Counted from the stretch's first letter, positions 8,386 through 18,045 are shown. The stretch: DNA of 59,561 nt from Pseudooctadecabacter sp. (GCF_020627745.1 NZ_JAHDGE010000013.1:1-59561); one strand, 5' to 3'. Numbers and translations are program-made. The notes: a model not told the origin generated them from the letters alone.

Positions 8386-9063
8386 ATGATGCGTAAGCTT
8401 CTGTTTCCTCTTCTGATCGGTGCCGGTGGCATCGCGATCCTGCTGTACTTGATGGTGTGGCAGTTGAACCGGCTCGACTGGAAAGAGGGCGTCATCGCCG
8501 AGATAGAGGCGCGTCTGGCCGCCGATCCAGTGCCCCTGCCTGAGGCGGTGACACCAGAGGCGGACAACTACCGCACCGTCATTATGCAAGGGTCTGCCAC
8601 GGGCGAAGAAATCCGGTTTCTGGACAGTGGCACCGCCGCAGGCACCGGCCACCGCATTATTTCCGCGTTTGAAACCCGCGAGGGGCGGCGCGTGATGCTG
8701 GATCAGGGCCTGTTGGAAATCAACGATGCCGCAGCGCAAGCCGCCGATCCGCTGACCGACACGGTGACCGTGCAGGGCAATCTGATCTGGCCCGATGACG
8801 TGTCCGAACAAGCGCCCGAAGGTGATGAGTGGTACGCCCGCGACGTGGCCGCCATGGCGCAGGCCCTCAACACGGAACCGGTGCTGGTGGTCTTGTCTGC
8901 CGCAACCGCCTACGATCCGCGGTTGGCCCCCTTACCGCTGAGCACGCGAAACATCAAAAACGACCATCTGGAATATGCCATCACATGGGGGCTTCTGGCG
9001 CTTGTGTGGTTGGCAATGACGATCTTTTACGTGGCGCGCGGGATGCGCCGGAAGGACGACTGA
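8386..9063 (+). CDS. SURF1 family oxidase-assembly protein
   Basis: SURF1 (Shy1) proteins help insert haem A into cytochrome oxidase subunit I. The 225-residue product has the two-helix layout of the family: an N-terminal helix (about 4-22) ending in the signature MVWQLNRLDWKEGV, a periplasmic domain, and a C-terminal helix (about 194-216) with the sequence GLLALVWLAMTIFYVARG. I chose the ATG at 8386, directly before MRKLL; an upstream GTG/ATG would run into the terminator hairpin. It follows ctaE but is separated from it by a strong terminator, and it sits 1 bp before thrC. Confidence 0.92.
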   Translation: MMRKLLFPLLIGAGGIAILLYLMVWQLNRLDWKEGVIAEIEARLAADPVPLPEAVTPEADNYRTVIMQGSATGEEIRFLDSGTAAGTGHRIISAFETREGRRVMLDQGLLEINDAAAQAADPLTDTVTVQGNLIWPDDVSEQAPEGDEWYARDVAAMAQALNTEPVLVVLSAATAYDPRLAPLPLSTRNIKNDHLEYAITWGLLALVWLAMTIFYVARGMRRKDD

Positions 9064-9064
9064 A

Positions 9065-10453
9065 ATGCACTATATTTCAACCCGTGGCACCGCCCCGAAA
9101 CTGACGTTCGAAGAGGCGATGATGACTGGCCTTGCCCGTGATGGCGGCCTGTATGTCCCCGAAGACATCCCCGGCCTGTCCCACGCACAGATCGCCGCTA
9201 TGGCGGGTCAATCCTATGAAGACGTGGCCTATGCCGTAATGCGCCCCTTTATTGGCGACACCTTCACCGACGATGAATTCCGGGGCCTGATTGACGCGGC
9301 CTATGCAGGGTTCAACCACGCGGCGCGCGCACCCCTGAAACAACTCGACAGCAACCACTTTTTGCTTGAGCTGTTCCACGGCCCCACGCTGGCGTTCAAA
9401 GACTTCGCCATGCAGCTGATCGGGCAGATGTTTCAAGCGTCGCTCACGCGGTCCGGCAAGCGCATCACGATTGTCGGGGCCACCTCCGGCGACACGGGAT
9501 CGGCGGCGATTGAGGCGTTTCGCGGCCTCAGCAACGTGGATGTTTTCATCCTCTTCCCCCATGGTCGCGTGTCCGAGGTGCAGCGCCGCCAGATGACAAC
9601 GCCCACCGAAGACAACGTGCACGCGCTGGCGCTGGATGGTGATTTTGACGACTGCCAAGCCGCCCTGAAAGACATGTTCAACGATTTCGACTTCCGCGAT
9701 GGGGTGAACCTTGCCGGTGTAAATTCCATCAACTGGGGCCGCGTTTTGGCGCAGGTGGTCTATTTCTTCACCTCCGCCGTGGCTGTGGGTGCACCGCACC
9801 GGCCCGTCAGTTTCACCGTGCCCACGGGCAACTTTGGCGACATTTTTGCAGGCTACATCGCCAAGCGTATGGGGCTGCCCATCGACAAGCTGGTGATTGC
9901 CACGAACCAGAACGACATCCTGCACCGGACGCTGGAAACCGGCGCGCAGGTGAAGGAAGGGGTTACGCCCTCCATCAGCCCGTCCATGGACATTCAGGTG
10001 TCGTCCAATTTCGAACGCGCCCTGTTTGAAGCCTACGGGCGCGATGGGGTCACGGTGGCCGAACAGATGGATGACCTCAAATCCAAGGGCAGCTTTACGA
10101 TCAGCCAAGGGGCGATTGACATGCTGCGCGACACCTTCGCCTCTGGCCGCGCGTCCGAGGAGGAAACCTATCATGCCATCACGTCAGAACTGACGCGGTC
10201 GGGTGAATTGCTTTGCCCCCATTCGGCCGTCGGCGTACACGTGGCGGACGCCCACCAGTCCGATGTGCCCATGATCACACTGGCCACGGCGCACCCCGCG
10301 AAATTCCCCGCCGCTGTGGAAAAGGCCACGGGCATTCATCCCCCCTTGCCGCCGCACATGGCCGACCTGTATGACCGGCCCGAACGCGTTGAACGGGTCC
10401 CCAATGATCTGGCCGCGCTGCAAACCCTCATTAAGGAGCGGATCGCCAAGTGA
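9065..10453 (+). CDS. thrC: Threonine synthase
   Basis: Converts O-phospho-L-homoserine to L-threonine with pyridoxal phosphate. The 462-residue protein starts with the expected MHYISTRGTAPKLTFEEAM. The PLP lysine is Lys112 in PTLAFKDFAMQL, the phosphate loop lies in VGATSGDTGSAAIEAF, and the length fits the longer class of threonine synthase. It starts one base after the SURF1 stop, and its TGA overlaps the GTG start of the M16 peptidase gene, so the three are probably read together. Confidence 0.96.
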   Translation: MHYISTRGTAPKLTFEEAMMTGLARDGGLYVPEDIPGLSHAQIAAMAGQSYEDVAYAVMRPFIGDTFTDDEFRGLIDAAYAGFNHAARAPLKQLDSNHFLLELFHGPTLAFKDFAMQLIGQMFQASLTRSGKRITIVGATSGDTGSAAIEAFRGLSNVDVFILFPHGRVSEVQRRQMTTPTEDNVHALALDGDFDDCQAALKDMFNDFDFRDGVNLAGVNSINWGRVLAQVVYFFTSAVAVGAPHRPVSFTVPTGNFGDIFAGYIAKRMGLPIDKLVIATNQNDILHRTLETGAQVKEGVTPSISPSMDIQVSSNFERALFEAYGRDGVTVAEQMDDLKSKGSFTISQGAIDMLRDTFASGRASEEETYHAITSELTRSGELLCPHSAVGVHVADAHQSDVPMITLATAHPAKFPAAVEKATGIHPPLPPHMADLYDRPERVERVPNDLAALQTLIKERIAK

Positions 10454-11715
10454 CCGTCCAACACCACACGCTGTCCAACGGCTTTCGCATTGTCACAGAA
10501 CAGATGCCCGGCCTGAAATCGGCCTCCATCGGGATCTGGGTCATGGCAGGCGGGCGGCATGAACGCCCCGACCAGAACGGCATTGCGCATTTTCTGGAAC
10601 ACATGGCGTTCAAGGGCACCCAGCGCCGCAGTGCCTTGCAGATCGCCGAAGAGATTGAGGACGTGGGCGGCTACATCAACGCCTATACCTCGCGTGAGAT
10701 GACGGCCTATTACGCACGCGTGCTGGAAAATGACGTACCGCTGGCCTTGGACGTGATCGCGGACATCCTGCTGAACCCTGTCTTTGATCCCGCTGAGATC
10801 GAGGTAGAACGAGGCGTGATCCTGCAAGAGATTGGCCAGTCCCTCGATACACCTGACGACATCATCTTCGACTGGCTTCAGGAAGAGGCTTTCCCCGATC
10901 AGGCGCTTGGCCGCACGATCCTTGGCCCCACCGAACGCGTCAGCAATTTCGCCAAATCCGACCTGAGCGATTTTGTCGGTGAACATTACGGCCCCGACCA
11001 GATGATCCTGTCTGCGGCAGGCGCCGTTGATCCGGATGCGCTGTTGGTGCTGGCAGAAAAGCTGTTTGGCCATCTGCCCAGCCGGTCCCAGCCCCATGCG
11101 GCAGAGCCTGCGGCCTTTTCGGGCGGCGAACGGCGGGTCGTGAAGGGTCTGGAACAGGCGCATTTTGCACTGGCGTTTGAATCGCCCAACTACCGCGATC
11201 CAGGGATTTATGCGGCCCAAATCCACGCCATCGCCATGGGCGGCGGCATGTCGAGCCGCCTGTTTCAGGAACTGCGCGAAAACCGTGGCCTGTGCTACAC
11301 GATCTTTGCCCAAGCGGGGGCCTACGCCGACACGGGCATGATGACCGTCTATGCGGGCACCTCGGCTGAACAGCTTGGTGAATTGGCAACCTTGACCATG
11401 GACGAGTTGAAGCGCGCCGCCGACGATATGACCGCCGAAGAAGTTGCCCGGGCGCGTGCGCAGATGAAGGCGGGGATGTTGATGGGGCTGGAAAGCCCGT
11501 CCAACCGCGCCGAACGGCTGGCCCGCATGGTCGCGATCTGGGGTGAGGTCCCCACGATCGACGACACCATCGCGCGCATTGATGCGGTGACCACCGGTGA
11601 TGTACGCGATTTCGGTGCCGGATTGATCACCGACGCCGGATCGGCGCTGGCGCTTTATGGTCCGGTGGAAGACGCGCCCGCACTTGAGGCGCTGAAGGCG
11701 CGACTGGTCGCCTGA
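10450..11715 (+). CDS. M16 family zinc peptidase (mitochondrial processing peptidase-like)
   Basis: A 421-residue member of the pitrilysin/M16B family related to the beta subunit of mitochondrial processing peptidase. The inverted zinc motif is HFLEH (His47, Glu50, His51), with the distal glutamate in the segment VERGVILQEIGQ. The second half holds the usual inactive homologous domain, with FALAFESPNYRD and the Gly-rich GGGMSSRLFQELRENRGL loop. Translation starts at a GTG (10450) that overlaps the thrC stop as GTGA. Neighbours thrC and a GNAT gene are usual for this family in Rhodobacteraceae. The natural substrate is unknown. Confidence 0.93.
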   Translation: MTVQHHTLSNGFRIVTEQMPGLKSASIGIWVMAGGRHERPDQNGIAHFLEHMAFKGTQRRSALQIAEEIEDVGGYINAYTSREMTAYYARVLENDVPLALDVIADILLNPVFDPAEIEVERGVILQEIGQSLDTPDDIIFDWLQEEAFPDQALGRTILGPTERVSNFAKSDLSDFVGEHYGPDQMILSAAGAVDPDALLVLAEKLFGHLPSRSQPHAAEPAAFSGGERRVVKGLEQAHFALAFESPNYRDPGIYAAQIHAIAMGGGMSSRLFQELRENRGLCYTIFAQAGAYADTGMMTVYAGTSAEQLGELATLTMDELKRAADDMTAEEVARARAQMKAGMLMGLESPSNRAERLARMVAIWGEVPTIDDTIARIDAVTTGDVRDFGAGLITDAGSALALYGPVEDAPALEALKARLVA

Positions 11716-12299
11716 TGCTTCGGACGCGGCGCAAGGTCCGGCTGGAGACAGAGCGGCTGACGCTGCGGCCCCCGTCCCATGCCGATTTCCGCCAATGGGC
11801 CGCGTTGCGACAGGAGTCCGCCGAATTCCTGCAACCGTGGGAGCCCACATGGGCCGGCGATCACCTGACCCGCAAAAGCTTTACAAACCGCGTTTATTGG
11901 GCCCAGCGGTCCATCGCCAATGGCACCGCCGTGCCGCTGTTTTTGATCCGTCGCAGTGATGAGAGCGTTTTGGGGGCGATCACGCTGGATCACATCCGCC
12001 GTGGCCCCGCGCAGGCGGGCACCACCGGTTATTGGATCGGGGAGGCTTTTGCGCGGCAGGGCTACATGCGTGAGGCCATTGAGGCTGTGGTGCATTATGC
12101 CTTCACCACGTTGGATCTGAGTCGTATCGAGGCGGGCTGTCTGCCGGAAAACACGCCCTCACGCGGGTTGCTGGAGAGCTGCGGCTATAAATACGAGGGC
12201 GTGGCGCAGGCCTATTTGCAGATCAACGGACGCTGGCGGAACCATGTTCTCTATGCCAATTTGCGTCATGACCGGCGCGGAAAGACCGACGTCGGATAA
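11715..12299 (+). CDS. GNAT N-acetyltransferase, RimJ/RimL-like
   Basis: A 194-residue acetyltransferase. The N terminus VRLETERLTLRPPSHADF and the C-terminal LSRIEAGCLPENTPSRGLLESCG, with an acetyl-CoA-binding helix following IGEAFARQGYM, match the RimJ/RimL group that acetylates protein N termini, often of ribosomal proteins. The substrate here is inferred from family only. The ATG overlaps the stop of the M16 peptidase gene by 1 bp as TGATG. Confidence 0.88.
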   Translation: MLRTRRKVRLETERLTLRPPSHADFRQWAALRQESAEFLQPWEPTWAGDHLTRKSFTNRVYWAQRSIANGTAVPLFLIRRSDESVLGAITLDHIRRGPAQAGTTGYWIGEAFARQGYMREAIEAVVHYAFTTLDLSRIEAGCLPENTPSRGLLESCGYKYEGVAQAYLQINGRWRNHVLYANLRHDRRGKTDVG

Positions 12300-12390
12300 G
12301 GGCGATCTGACGATCGGGTCCTGCGGACGGCGGGGGGCGCCCCTGCGGGGCGCTGGTGGATGTGAGTGGGGTTTCGGTCTAGGTCGGGAC

Positions 12391-12448
12391 GGAGGAGGGG
12401 GCGCTGCCCCCCGGCCCTTCGGGTCCGTCCCCCGGGATATTTTTGAGA
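12391..12448 (+). repeat. GC-rich intergenic repeat, copy 1
   Basis: The 173-bp gap after the GNAT gene holds a palindromic GGGGGCGCTGCCCCC core, a second inverted pair (GGGACGGAGG near 12386 and its partner in the GTCC run), then CCCCCGGGATATTTTTGAGA. The same core and CCCCCGG-TATT tail recur near 35721, and a degenerate reverse copy lies near 49401. The element ends just before the ribosome binding site of the next gene. A terminator function for the GNAT transcript is possible because the CCGGG stem is followed by a T run. Confidence 0.65.
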
Positions 12449-12472
12449 CAAAGAGACAAGGAGCGTGCGGCT

Positions 12473-13882
12473 ATGGAAACCCTGTCATCTGCAACGGGTG
12501 CTGTGTTGGAGCGGATCAGGGCGGCGTTGCCCGAGGCGGCGTTTCAGGCTGAGACGGCCGCGTTCCTGGAAGAGCCGCGGGGCCGGTGGCGCGGGCAGGG
12601 TGTGGTGGTGTCGCCTGCCTCTGTGGATGAGGTGTCTGCCTTGATGGCGGTTTGTCATGCGGCGCGGGTGCCCGTGGTGCCCTATTCCGGCGGGACCGGT
12701 TTGGTTGGTGGGCAGCTGTCGGAGAGCGGTGCGGTGCCTGTGGTTCTGTCGTTGGCGCGGATGGCGCGTATTCGCGCGGTTCATGCGGATGAGAACGTAA
12801 TCGAGGTTGATGCGGGCGTCATTTTGGCGGATGTGCAGCGGGCGGCGGCGGATGTGGGGCGGTTGTTTCCCCTGTCGCTTGCGTCCGAAGGGTCGGCGCG
12901 GATTGGCGGGCTTATGGCCACAAACGCGGGCGGGTTGAATGTGATCCGTTATGGCAATGCGCGCGCGCAATGTCTGGGGTTGGAGGTTGTTCTGGCCGAT
13001 GGCACGATCTGGAACGGGATGAGCCGGTTGCGCAAAGACAACACCGGGTATGATCTGCGCGATCTGATGATCGGATCCGAGGGGACATTGGGGATCATCA
13101 CCGGCGCATCGCTGCGCATGATGCCGCGTCCGGCAGAAGAGGCAACGGCGATGTTCGTGGTCCCATCGCCGCGCGCGGCAGTGTCGCTGCTGGGGGTGGC
13201 GGGCGCGCGTTTGGGCGAGGTGATCAGCGGGTTCGAATTGATCCATCGGCAAGGGTTTGATTTTCTGGATGAAACGGGCCTGAGCTATCATGCGCCTTTC
13301 GCCCAAACGCCGGAATGGTCGGTCTTGATGAAGGTCGGGATGGGGGCGGGCAGCGACCCGACGGACGCGCTGGCAGGGGTGTTCGAGGCGGCGGGTGAGT
13401 TGGTTCTTGATGGTGTGATTGCGCAGTCCCAACAGCAGGCAGACAACCTTTGGACGATCCGCGAGATGATCCCCGAAGGCAACCGGCGGATCGGGTCGGT
13501 GTCGTCCCACGACATATCCGTGCCGATTTCCTGCGTGCCGGAGTTTATTGACCGCGCGCCCGCTTTGCTGGCCGAAATCGACACCTTCCGCATCAATTGT
13601 TTCGGCCATCTGGGCGACGGCAACCTGCACTACAACGTATTCCCGATGCCCGGAAAAACCCGTGCGGATCACGAGCATCAACGTGATGCGGTCAAGACGA
13701 CTGTGCATGATCTGGCGGCGTCCCTTGGCGGGTCCGTCAGTGCAGAACATGGCATCGGGCGGCTGAAGGTGGGCGATCTGGAAACCTATGCCGATCCCGC
13801 CAAACTGACGATGATGCGCGCGATCAAGCAGGCGTTGGACCCGCGTGGCATCCTCAACCCTGGTGCGGTTTTGCGGGCCTGA
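12473..13882 (+). CDS. FAD-linked oxidase, D-2-hydroxyacid/D-lactate dehydrogenase-like
   Basis: A 469-residue flavoprotein of the GlcD/D-LDH type with an N-terminal PCMH FAD-binding domain. Motifs include VPYSGGTGLVGGQL near residues 70-85, ATNAGGLNVIRYGNAR and GSEGTLGIIT. A C-terminal substrate/FAD-linked C domain contains FGHLGDGNLHYN and the closing SAEHGIGRLK and LDPRGILNPG. Likely substrates are 2-hydroxyacids such as D-lactate, D-2-hydroxyglutarate or glycolate; the sequence does not settle which. The ATG at 12473 has an AAGGAG ribosome site at 12458-12463; an upstream TTG start is rejected because it lies inside the repeat. Confidence 0.88.
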   Translation: METLSSATGAVLERIRAALPEAAFQAETAAFLEEPRGRWRGQGVVVSPASVDEVSALMAVCHAARVPVVPYSGGTGLVGGQLSESGAVPVVLSLARMARIRAVHADENVIEVDAGVILADVQRAAADVGRLFPLSLASEGSARIGGLMATNAGGLNVIRYGNARAQCLGLEVVLADGTIWNGMSRLRKDNTGYDLRDLMIGSEGTLGIITGASLRMMPRPAEEATAMFVVPSPRAAVSLLGVAGARLGEVISGFELIHRQGFDFLDETGLSYHAPFAQTPEWSVLMKVGMGAGSDPTDALAGVFEAAGELVLDGVIAQSQQQADNLWTIREMIPEGNRRIGSVSSHDISVPISCVPEFIDRAPALLAEIDTFRINCFGHLGDGNLHYNVFPMPGKTRADHEHQRDAVKTTVHDLAASLGGSVSAEHGIGRLKVGDLETYADPAKLTMMRAIKQALDPRGILNPGAVLRA

Positions 13883-13940
13883 CCTTGCGTCCATGGCCCC
13901 CGCAGAATAAAGGGGGCGCGAACATGCGACAGGGAAGACT

Positions 13941-15179
13941 ATGCCAGTTCTGGTGATGAAATTCGGCGGCACATCGGTCGCCACATTGGACCGCATCAAA
14001 CGCGCCGCCAAACGGGTGGGCGTCGAGGTTGCCAAGGGCTACGACGTGATCGTCATCGTGTCCGCGATGTCGGGCGAAACCAACAAGTTGGTGGGCTTTG
14101 TGGGCGAAACATCGCCCCTGTACGATGCGCGCGAATATGATGCGGTGGTGTCGTCGGGTGAGAACGTGACCGCGGGTCTGATGGCGCTGACCCTGCAGGA
14201 AATGGACGTCCCGGCGCGCAGCTGGCAGGGCTGGCAGGTGCCGGTCAAAACCACCTCCGCCCATTCCTCCGCCCGGATTGAGGAAATCCCCACGGACAAC
14301 ATCATGGCCAAATTCGGTGAGGGCATGAAGGTGGCCGTCGTCGCGGGCTTCCAAGGGGTCAGTCCCGAGGGCCGGATCACCACGCTGGGGCGCGGCGGGT
14401 CCGATACGACTGCTGTGGCTTTTGCGGCGGCCTTCGAGGCGGAACGCTGCGACATTTATACGGACGTCGATGGCGTCTACACCACCGATCCGCGTGTGAC
14501 CGACAAGGCCCGCAAGCTTGATAGAATCGCGTTTGAGGAAATGCTGGAATTGGCGTCCTTGGGGGCCAAGGTGTTGCAGACACGGTCGGTCGAACTGGCC
14601 ATGCGGTACAAGGTGCGCCTGCGCGTGCTGTCATCATTTGAAGAACAATCCGACGAGGCCGGAACCCTCGTTTGTGCGGAGGAAGAGATTATGGAATCCA
14701 ACGTGGTGGCCGGTGTGGCCTTCAGCCGTGACGAAGCAAAGATGACGCTTATTTCTGTGGCGGACCGCCCCGGCATTGCCGCTGCGATCTTTGGTCCGCT
14801 GTCTGAGGCGGGGGTGAATGTCGATATGATCGTGCAGAACATCTCGGAAGAGGGGCGGACGGATATGACGTTCTCTTGCCCTGTCGATCAGGTGGCGCGC
14901 GCCGAAAAGGCGATGGAAGAGGCCAAGGCCGCAGGCAACATCAATTTCCATGATCTGGTGGCCGATCAGAACGTGGCGAAAGTGTCGATCGTGGGCATCG
15001 GCATGCGGTCCCACGCAGGCGTTGCGGCCAAGATGTTCGAAACCCTGCGCGACGAAGGCGTCAACATCAAGGTGATCACCACCTCTGAGATCAAAGTCAG
15101 CGTGTTGATCGACCGCAAGTATATGGAACTGGCCGTGCAGGCCCTTCACGATGCCTTTGGGCTCGACCGCGCGGCATGA
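13941..15179 (+). CDS. lysC: Aspartokinase
   Basis: Phosphorylates L-aspartate, the entry step to lysine, methionine, threonine and isoleucine. The 412-residue protein opens with the kinase motif VMKFGGTSVAT (residues 4-14). It contains the catalytic/regulatory segments GRGGSDTTAVAFAAA and CDIYTDVDGVYTTDPR. Two C-terminal ACT domains (about 265-410) include ISVADRPGIAAAIFGPL and VSIVGIGMRSHAGVAAKMF, which bind feedback inhibitors. Length and layout fit the single-chain lysC type. The next gene starts inside its stop codon. Confidence 0.97.
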   Translation: MPVLVMKFGGTSVATLDRIKRAAKRVGVEVAKGYDVIVIVSAMSGETNKLVGFVGETSPLYDAREYDAVVSSGENVTAGLMALTLQEMDVPARSWQGWQVPVKTTSAHSSARIEEIPTDNIMAKFGEGMKVAVVAGFQGVSPEGRITTLGRGGSDTTAVAFAAAFEAERCDIYTDVDGVYTTDPRVTDKARKLDRIAFEEMLELASLGAKVLQTRSVELAMRYKVRLRVLSSFEEQSDEAGTLVCAEEEIMESNVVAGVAFSRDEAKMTLISVADRPGIAAAIFGPLSEAGVNVDMIVQNISEEGRTDMTFSCPVDQVARAEKAMEEAKAAGNINFHDLVADQNVAKVSIVGIGMRSHAGVAAKMFETLRDEGVNIKVITTSEIKVSVLIDRKYMELAVQALHDAFGLDRAA

Positions 15180-15613
15180 TTGTCCGGCCTGTCACGCAGG
15201 CGGACAGGTCCGCTTGGGACGCGCTTTATGCAGATTACGCGGCCTTTTATGATGCCGCACAAACCCCGCAAATGCGCGCGCGGGTCTGGGATTGGATCAT
15301 GGACCCAGCCCATGAGGTCGACGGGCTGGTCGCTGATGCGGATGGCACCTTGATCGGGTTTGCCCATATCCGGCCCTTTGCAAGGCCCCTTGCGTCCACT
15401 ACGGGCCTTTTTCTGGATGATCTGTTCGTGGCGGAAACCGCCCGTGGCACAGGGGCTGCACAGGCCTTGATTGAGGCTGTGCGCCAGCACGCCGAGGACG
15501 CGGGCCATACCTCTGTGCGGTGGATGACAGCCCATGACAATGTCCGTGCGCGCAAGGTTTATGATCAGGTCGCAGCCCCGATCCCTTTTACGACCTACGA
15601 TATGGACGTCTGA
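15176..15613 (+). CDS. GNAT N-acetyltransferase
   Basis: A 145-residue acetyltransferase. The acetyl-CoA-binding stretch is LDDLFVAETARGTGAAQALI (about 77-96), matching the R/Q-x-x-G-x-G/A motif A of the family, and the end has DNVRARKVYDQVA, the usual motif B. The substrate is unknown. The ATG overlaps the lysC stop as ATGA, suggesting coupled translation. Confidence 0.88.
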   Translation: MIVRPVTQADRSAWDALYADYAAFYDAAQTPQMRARVWDWIMDPAHEVDGLVADADGTLIGFAHIRPFARPLASTTGLFLDDLFVAETARGTGAAQALIEAVRQHAEDAGHTSVRWMTAHDNVRARKVYDQVAAPIPFTTYDMDV

Positions 15614-15688
15614 CGCAAAGGCGTACAATCCATGATTGCGGGGGCCAGTTTGCGCAGATAGTCTGGCGGCGAGGACACGAGGAACACC

Positions 15689-17929
15689 ATGCCAGCCAGT
15701 TTTGAGACCGAAAGCCGCAAACTGCTCGGCCGTCTCCGCGATGTCATGGCATCGGGGGGCGAAGGGCAGGCGCGTTTGGACGAAATCGTGCGTCTGATCG
15801 CATCGTCCATGAAAGCCGAGGTCTGTTCGATCTATCTGTTCCGTGACGCCGAAACGCTGGAACTTTGCGCCACCGAAGGGTTGGAGCAGGAGGCCGTGCA
15901 CCAAACGCGGATGCGTCTGGGGGAAGGTCTGGTGGGCCGCGTGGCGACCACCAAACAGGTGGTAAACACCGCCGATGCCCCTGCCGCGCGCGGGTTCCGC
16001 TATATGCCCGAGACAGGCGAAGAACGGTATTCCAGCTTCTGTGGTATTCCCGTCCAGCGGTTGGGCACCACCATGGGCGTTTTGGTTGTGCAAAGCCGCG
16101 CCAGCCGCGAATTTACCGCAGATGAGGTTTACGCGCTTGAGGTTGTGGCCATGGTTCTGGCCGAGATGACCGAACTGGGCGCTTTTGTGGGGGAGGGCGC
16201 TGCCCTCAAGGCGCGCCATCAGGAACCGGTCATGTTCCGGGGCAATGTGGGACAGGAAGGGGCCGCAGGGGGCAACGTCTATCTGCACGAACCCCGTGTG
16301 GTCGTGACCAATGTGATCGCCGATGACCCCGAGGCCGAACTGGCCCGCCTGCGCGAGGCCGTCGATACCCTGCGGGTGTCTGTGGATGATATGCTGACCC
16401 AGACGACGACGGTGAATAGCGACCAAAAACAGGTGCTTGAAGCCTACCGCATGTTCGCCAATTCACGCGGCTGGATGCGCCGGATGGAGGCCGACATCGC
16501 CCAAGGCCTGTCGGCTGAGGCCGCCGTGGAAAAGGAACAATCGCTGGCGCGCAACCGCATGGGGCAGGCCGACAGCTATCTTCGGGACCGGCTGCACGAT
16601 CTTGATGATCTGTCCAACCGCCTGTTGCGCATCCTGACGGGGCAGGGGTCGGATACGGGCGCTGAAATGCCCGCCAACCCTGTGCTGGTGGCGCGCAATA
16701 TCGGCCCGGGTGAACTGTTGGACTATGGCAAAGCGCTGAAAGGAATTGTTCTTGAAGAAGGCTCTGTCGGGTCGCACGCGGCCATTGTAGCGCGGGCTTG
16801 GGCAATCCCGCTGGTGATCCGCGCCCAAGGCATCACGACCGAGGCCCTGAACGGCGATCCGATCCTTGTGGACGGGGAACAGGGCATTGTGCACCTGCGT
16901 CCGGACGAACAGGTGCAATCGGCCTTCAAAGACAAAATCGCCATGCAGACCGAGGCGCAGCTACGCTACGCCAGCATCCGCGATCTGCCCGCGCAGGCGC
17001 GGTGCGGGTCGGTGGTGTCTTTGCACATGAACGCAGGCCTGATGGCGGATTTGCCGTCGTTGGAAAATTCCGGTGCCGAAGGCGTCGGGCTGTTCCGCAC
17101 GGAACTGCAGTTCCTCGTGCGCAGCCAGATGCCCCGCCGCGCTGAATTGTCGGCGCTTTATTCACGGGTCATGGATGCAGCCCAAGGCCGCCGCGTTGCC
17201 TTTCGCACCTTGGACATCGGGTCGGACAAGGTGCTGACCTATATGAAGCCCAACGATGAACCCAACCCCGCCATGGGCTGGCGCGCAATCCGTGTAGGTC
17301 TGGAAAAGCCCGGCGTGCTGCGCATGCAGTTGCAGGCGCTGATCCGGGCGGCCAACGGGCGGCCCTTGACGGTGATGTTTCCCTTTGTGGCCCAATTGGA
17401 GGAATTCCGGCTGGCCCGTGCGGAATTCGACAAGGCGATGGAACGCGAACGCATTCTGGGCCATCCGCTGCCAGCGTCGGTGGAAATCGGCGCGATGCTG
17501 GAGACCCCCAGCCTCGCCTTTGCACCGGATGTGTTCTTTCAGGAGGTCGATTTTATCTCCATCGGGGGCAATGACCTTAAACAATTCTTCTTTGCGGCGG
17601 ACCGTGAAAACGAACGGGTGCGCCGCCGCTATGACACCCTGAATGTCAGTTTCCTGACCTTCTTGGAAAACCTGATCGCGCGCTGTCACGCCCATAACAC
17701 CCCCGTCAGCTTTTGCGGGGAAGACGCAGGCCGCCCGATTGAGGCCGTGGCCTTTGCCGCCCTCGGGTTGCGCAGCCTGTCCATGCGTCCGGCGTCCATC
17801 GGGCCGGTCAAACACCTGCTGCGGCGGCTGAACCTCGATGATGTGCGCGATGTCATCCACGAGGCGCGCGTGCGGGGCGACATGTCCGTGCGCAGCGCCA
17901 TCAGCGACCATCTGCGCGAACAGATTTAG
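15689..17929 (+). CDS. ptsP: Phosphoenolpyruvate-protein phosphotransferase PtsP (enzyme I-Ntr)
   Basis: First component of the nitrogen-related phosphotransfer system: it autophosphorylates from PEP and passes phosphate to NPr (PtsO). The 746-residue protein has an N-terminal GAF domain (about 20-165, with RLGEGLVGRVATTKQVVNT), which in studied proteins senses nitrogen status. The phospho-histidine domain has GSVGSHAAIVAR with His363, and the C-terminal PEP-binding barrel has GVGLFRTELQFL, SIGGNDLKQFFF and a VSFCGEDAGRP loop with the catalytic cysteine. It follows lysC and a GNAT gene, a common alphaproteobacterial arrangement. No ptsO or ptsN is in this window. Confidence 0.96.
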   Translation: MPASFETESRKLLGRLRDVMASGGEGQARLDEIVRLIASSMKAEVCSIYLFRDAETLELCATEGLEQEAVHQTRMRLGEGLVGRVATTKQVVNTADAPAARGFRYMPETGEERYSSFCGIPVQRLGTTMGVLVVQSRASREFTADEVYALEVVAMVLAEMTELGAFVGEGAALKARHQEPVMFRGNVGQEGAAGGNVYLHEPRVVVTNVIADDPEAELARLREAVDTLRVSVDDMLTQTTTVNSDQKQVLEAYRMFANSRGWMRRMEADIAQGLSAEAAVEKEQSLARNRMGQADSYLRDRLHDLDDLSNRLLRILTGQGSDTGAEMPANPVLVARNIGPGELLDYGKALKGIVLEEGSVGSHAAIVARAWAIPLVIRAQGITTEALNGDPILVDGEQGIVHLRPDEQVQSAFKDKIAMQTEAQLRYASIRDLPAQARCGSVVSLHMNAGLMADLPSLENSGAEGVGLFRTELQFLVRSQMPRRAELSALYSRVMDAAQGRRVAFRTLDIGSDKVLTYMKPNDEPNPAMGWRAIRVGLEKPGVLRMQLQALIRAANGRPLTVMFPFVAQLEEFRLARAEFDKAMERERILGHPLPASVEIGAMLETPSLAFAPDVFFQEVDFISIGGNDLKQFFFAADRENERVRRRYDTLNVSFLTFLENLIARCHAHNTPVSFCGEDAGRPIEAVAFAALGLRSLSMRPASIGPVKHLLRRLNLDDVRDVIHEARVRGDMSVRSAISDHLREQI

Positions 17930-18045
17930 CCTTCGCTGCAAATTTATTTTGCGCGCGCTGAAACTCTCGGCGGCGGAGGTCCGTGTCTTCCTGCATACCG
18001 CCCCAAGGATTGGGGACCGGATGACACAGTCTTGAAAGGACTCAC

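Noticed and set aside
12485-14035. 516-codon open frame on the minus strand
   Set aside because: Antisense to the FAD-linked oxidase and into lysC; low-complexity Arg/His/Pro composition.
9065-15179. Riboswitch control of thrC or lysC
   Set aside because: The thrC gene follows SURF1 by one base and the lysC upstream gap is 58 bp with only a weak 6-bp hairpin, leaving no room for a lysine riboswitch or threonine attenuator of usual size.
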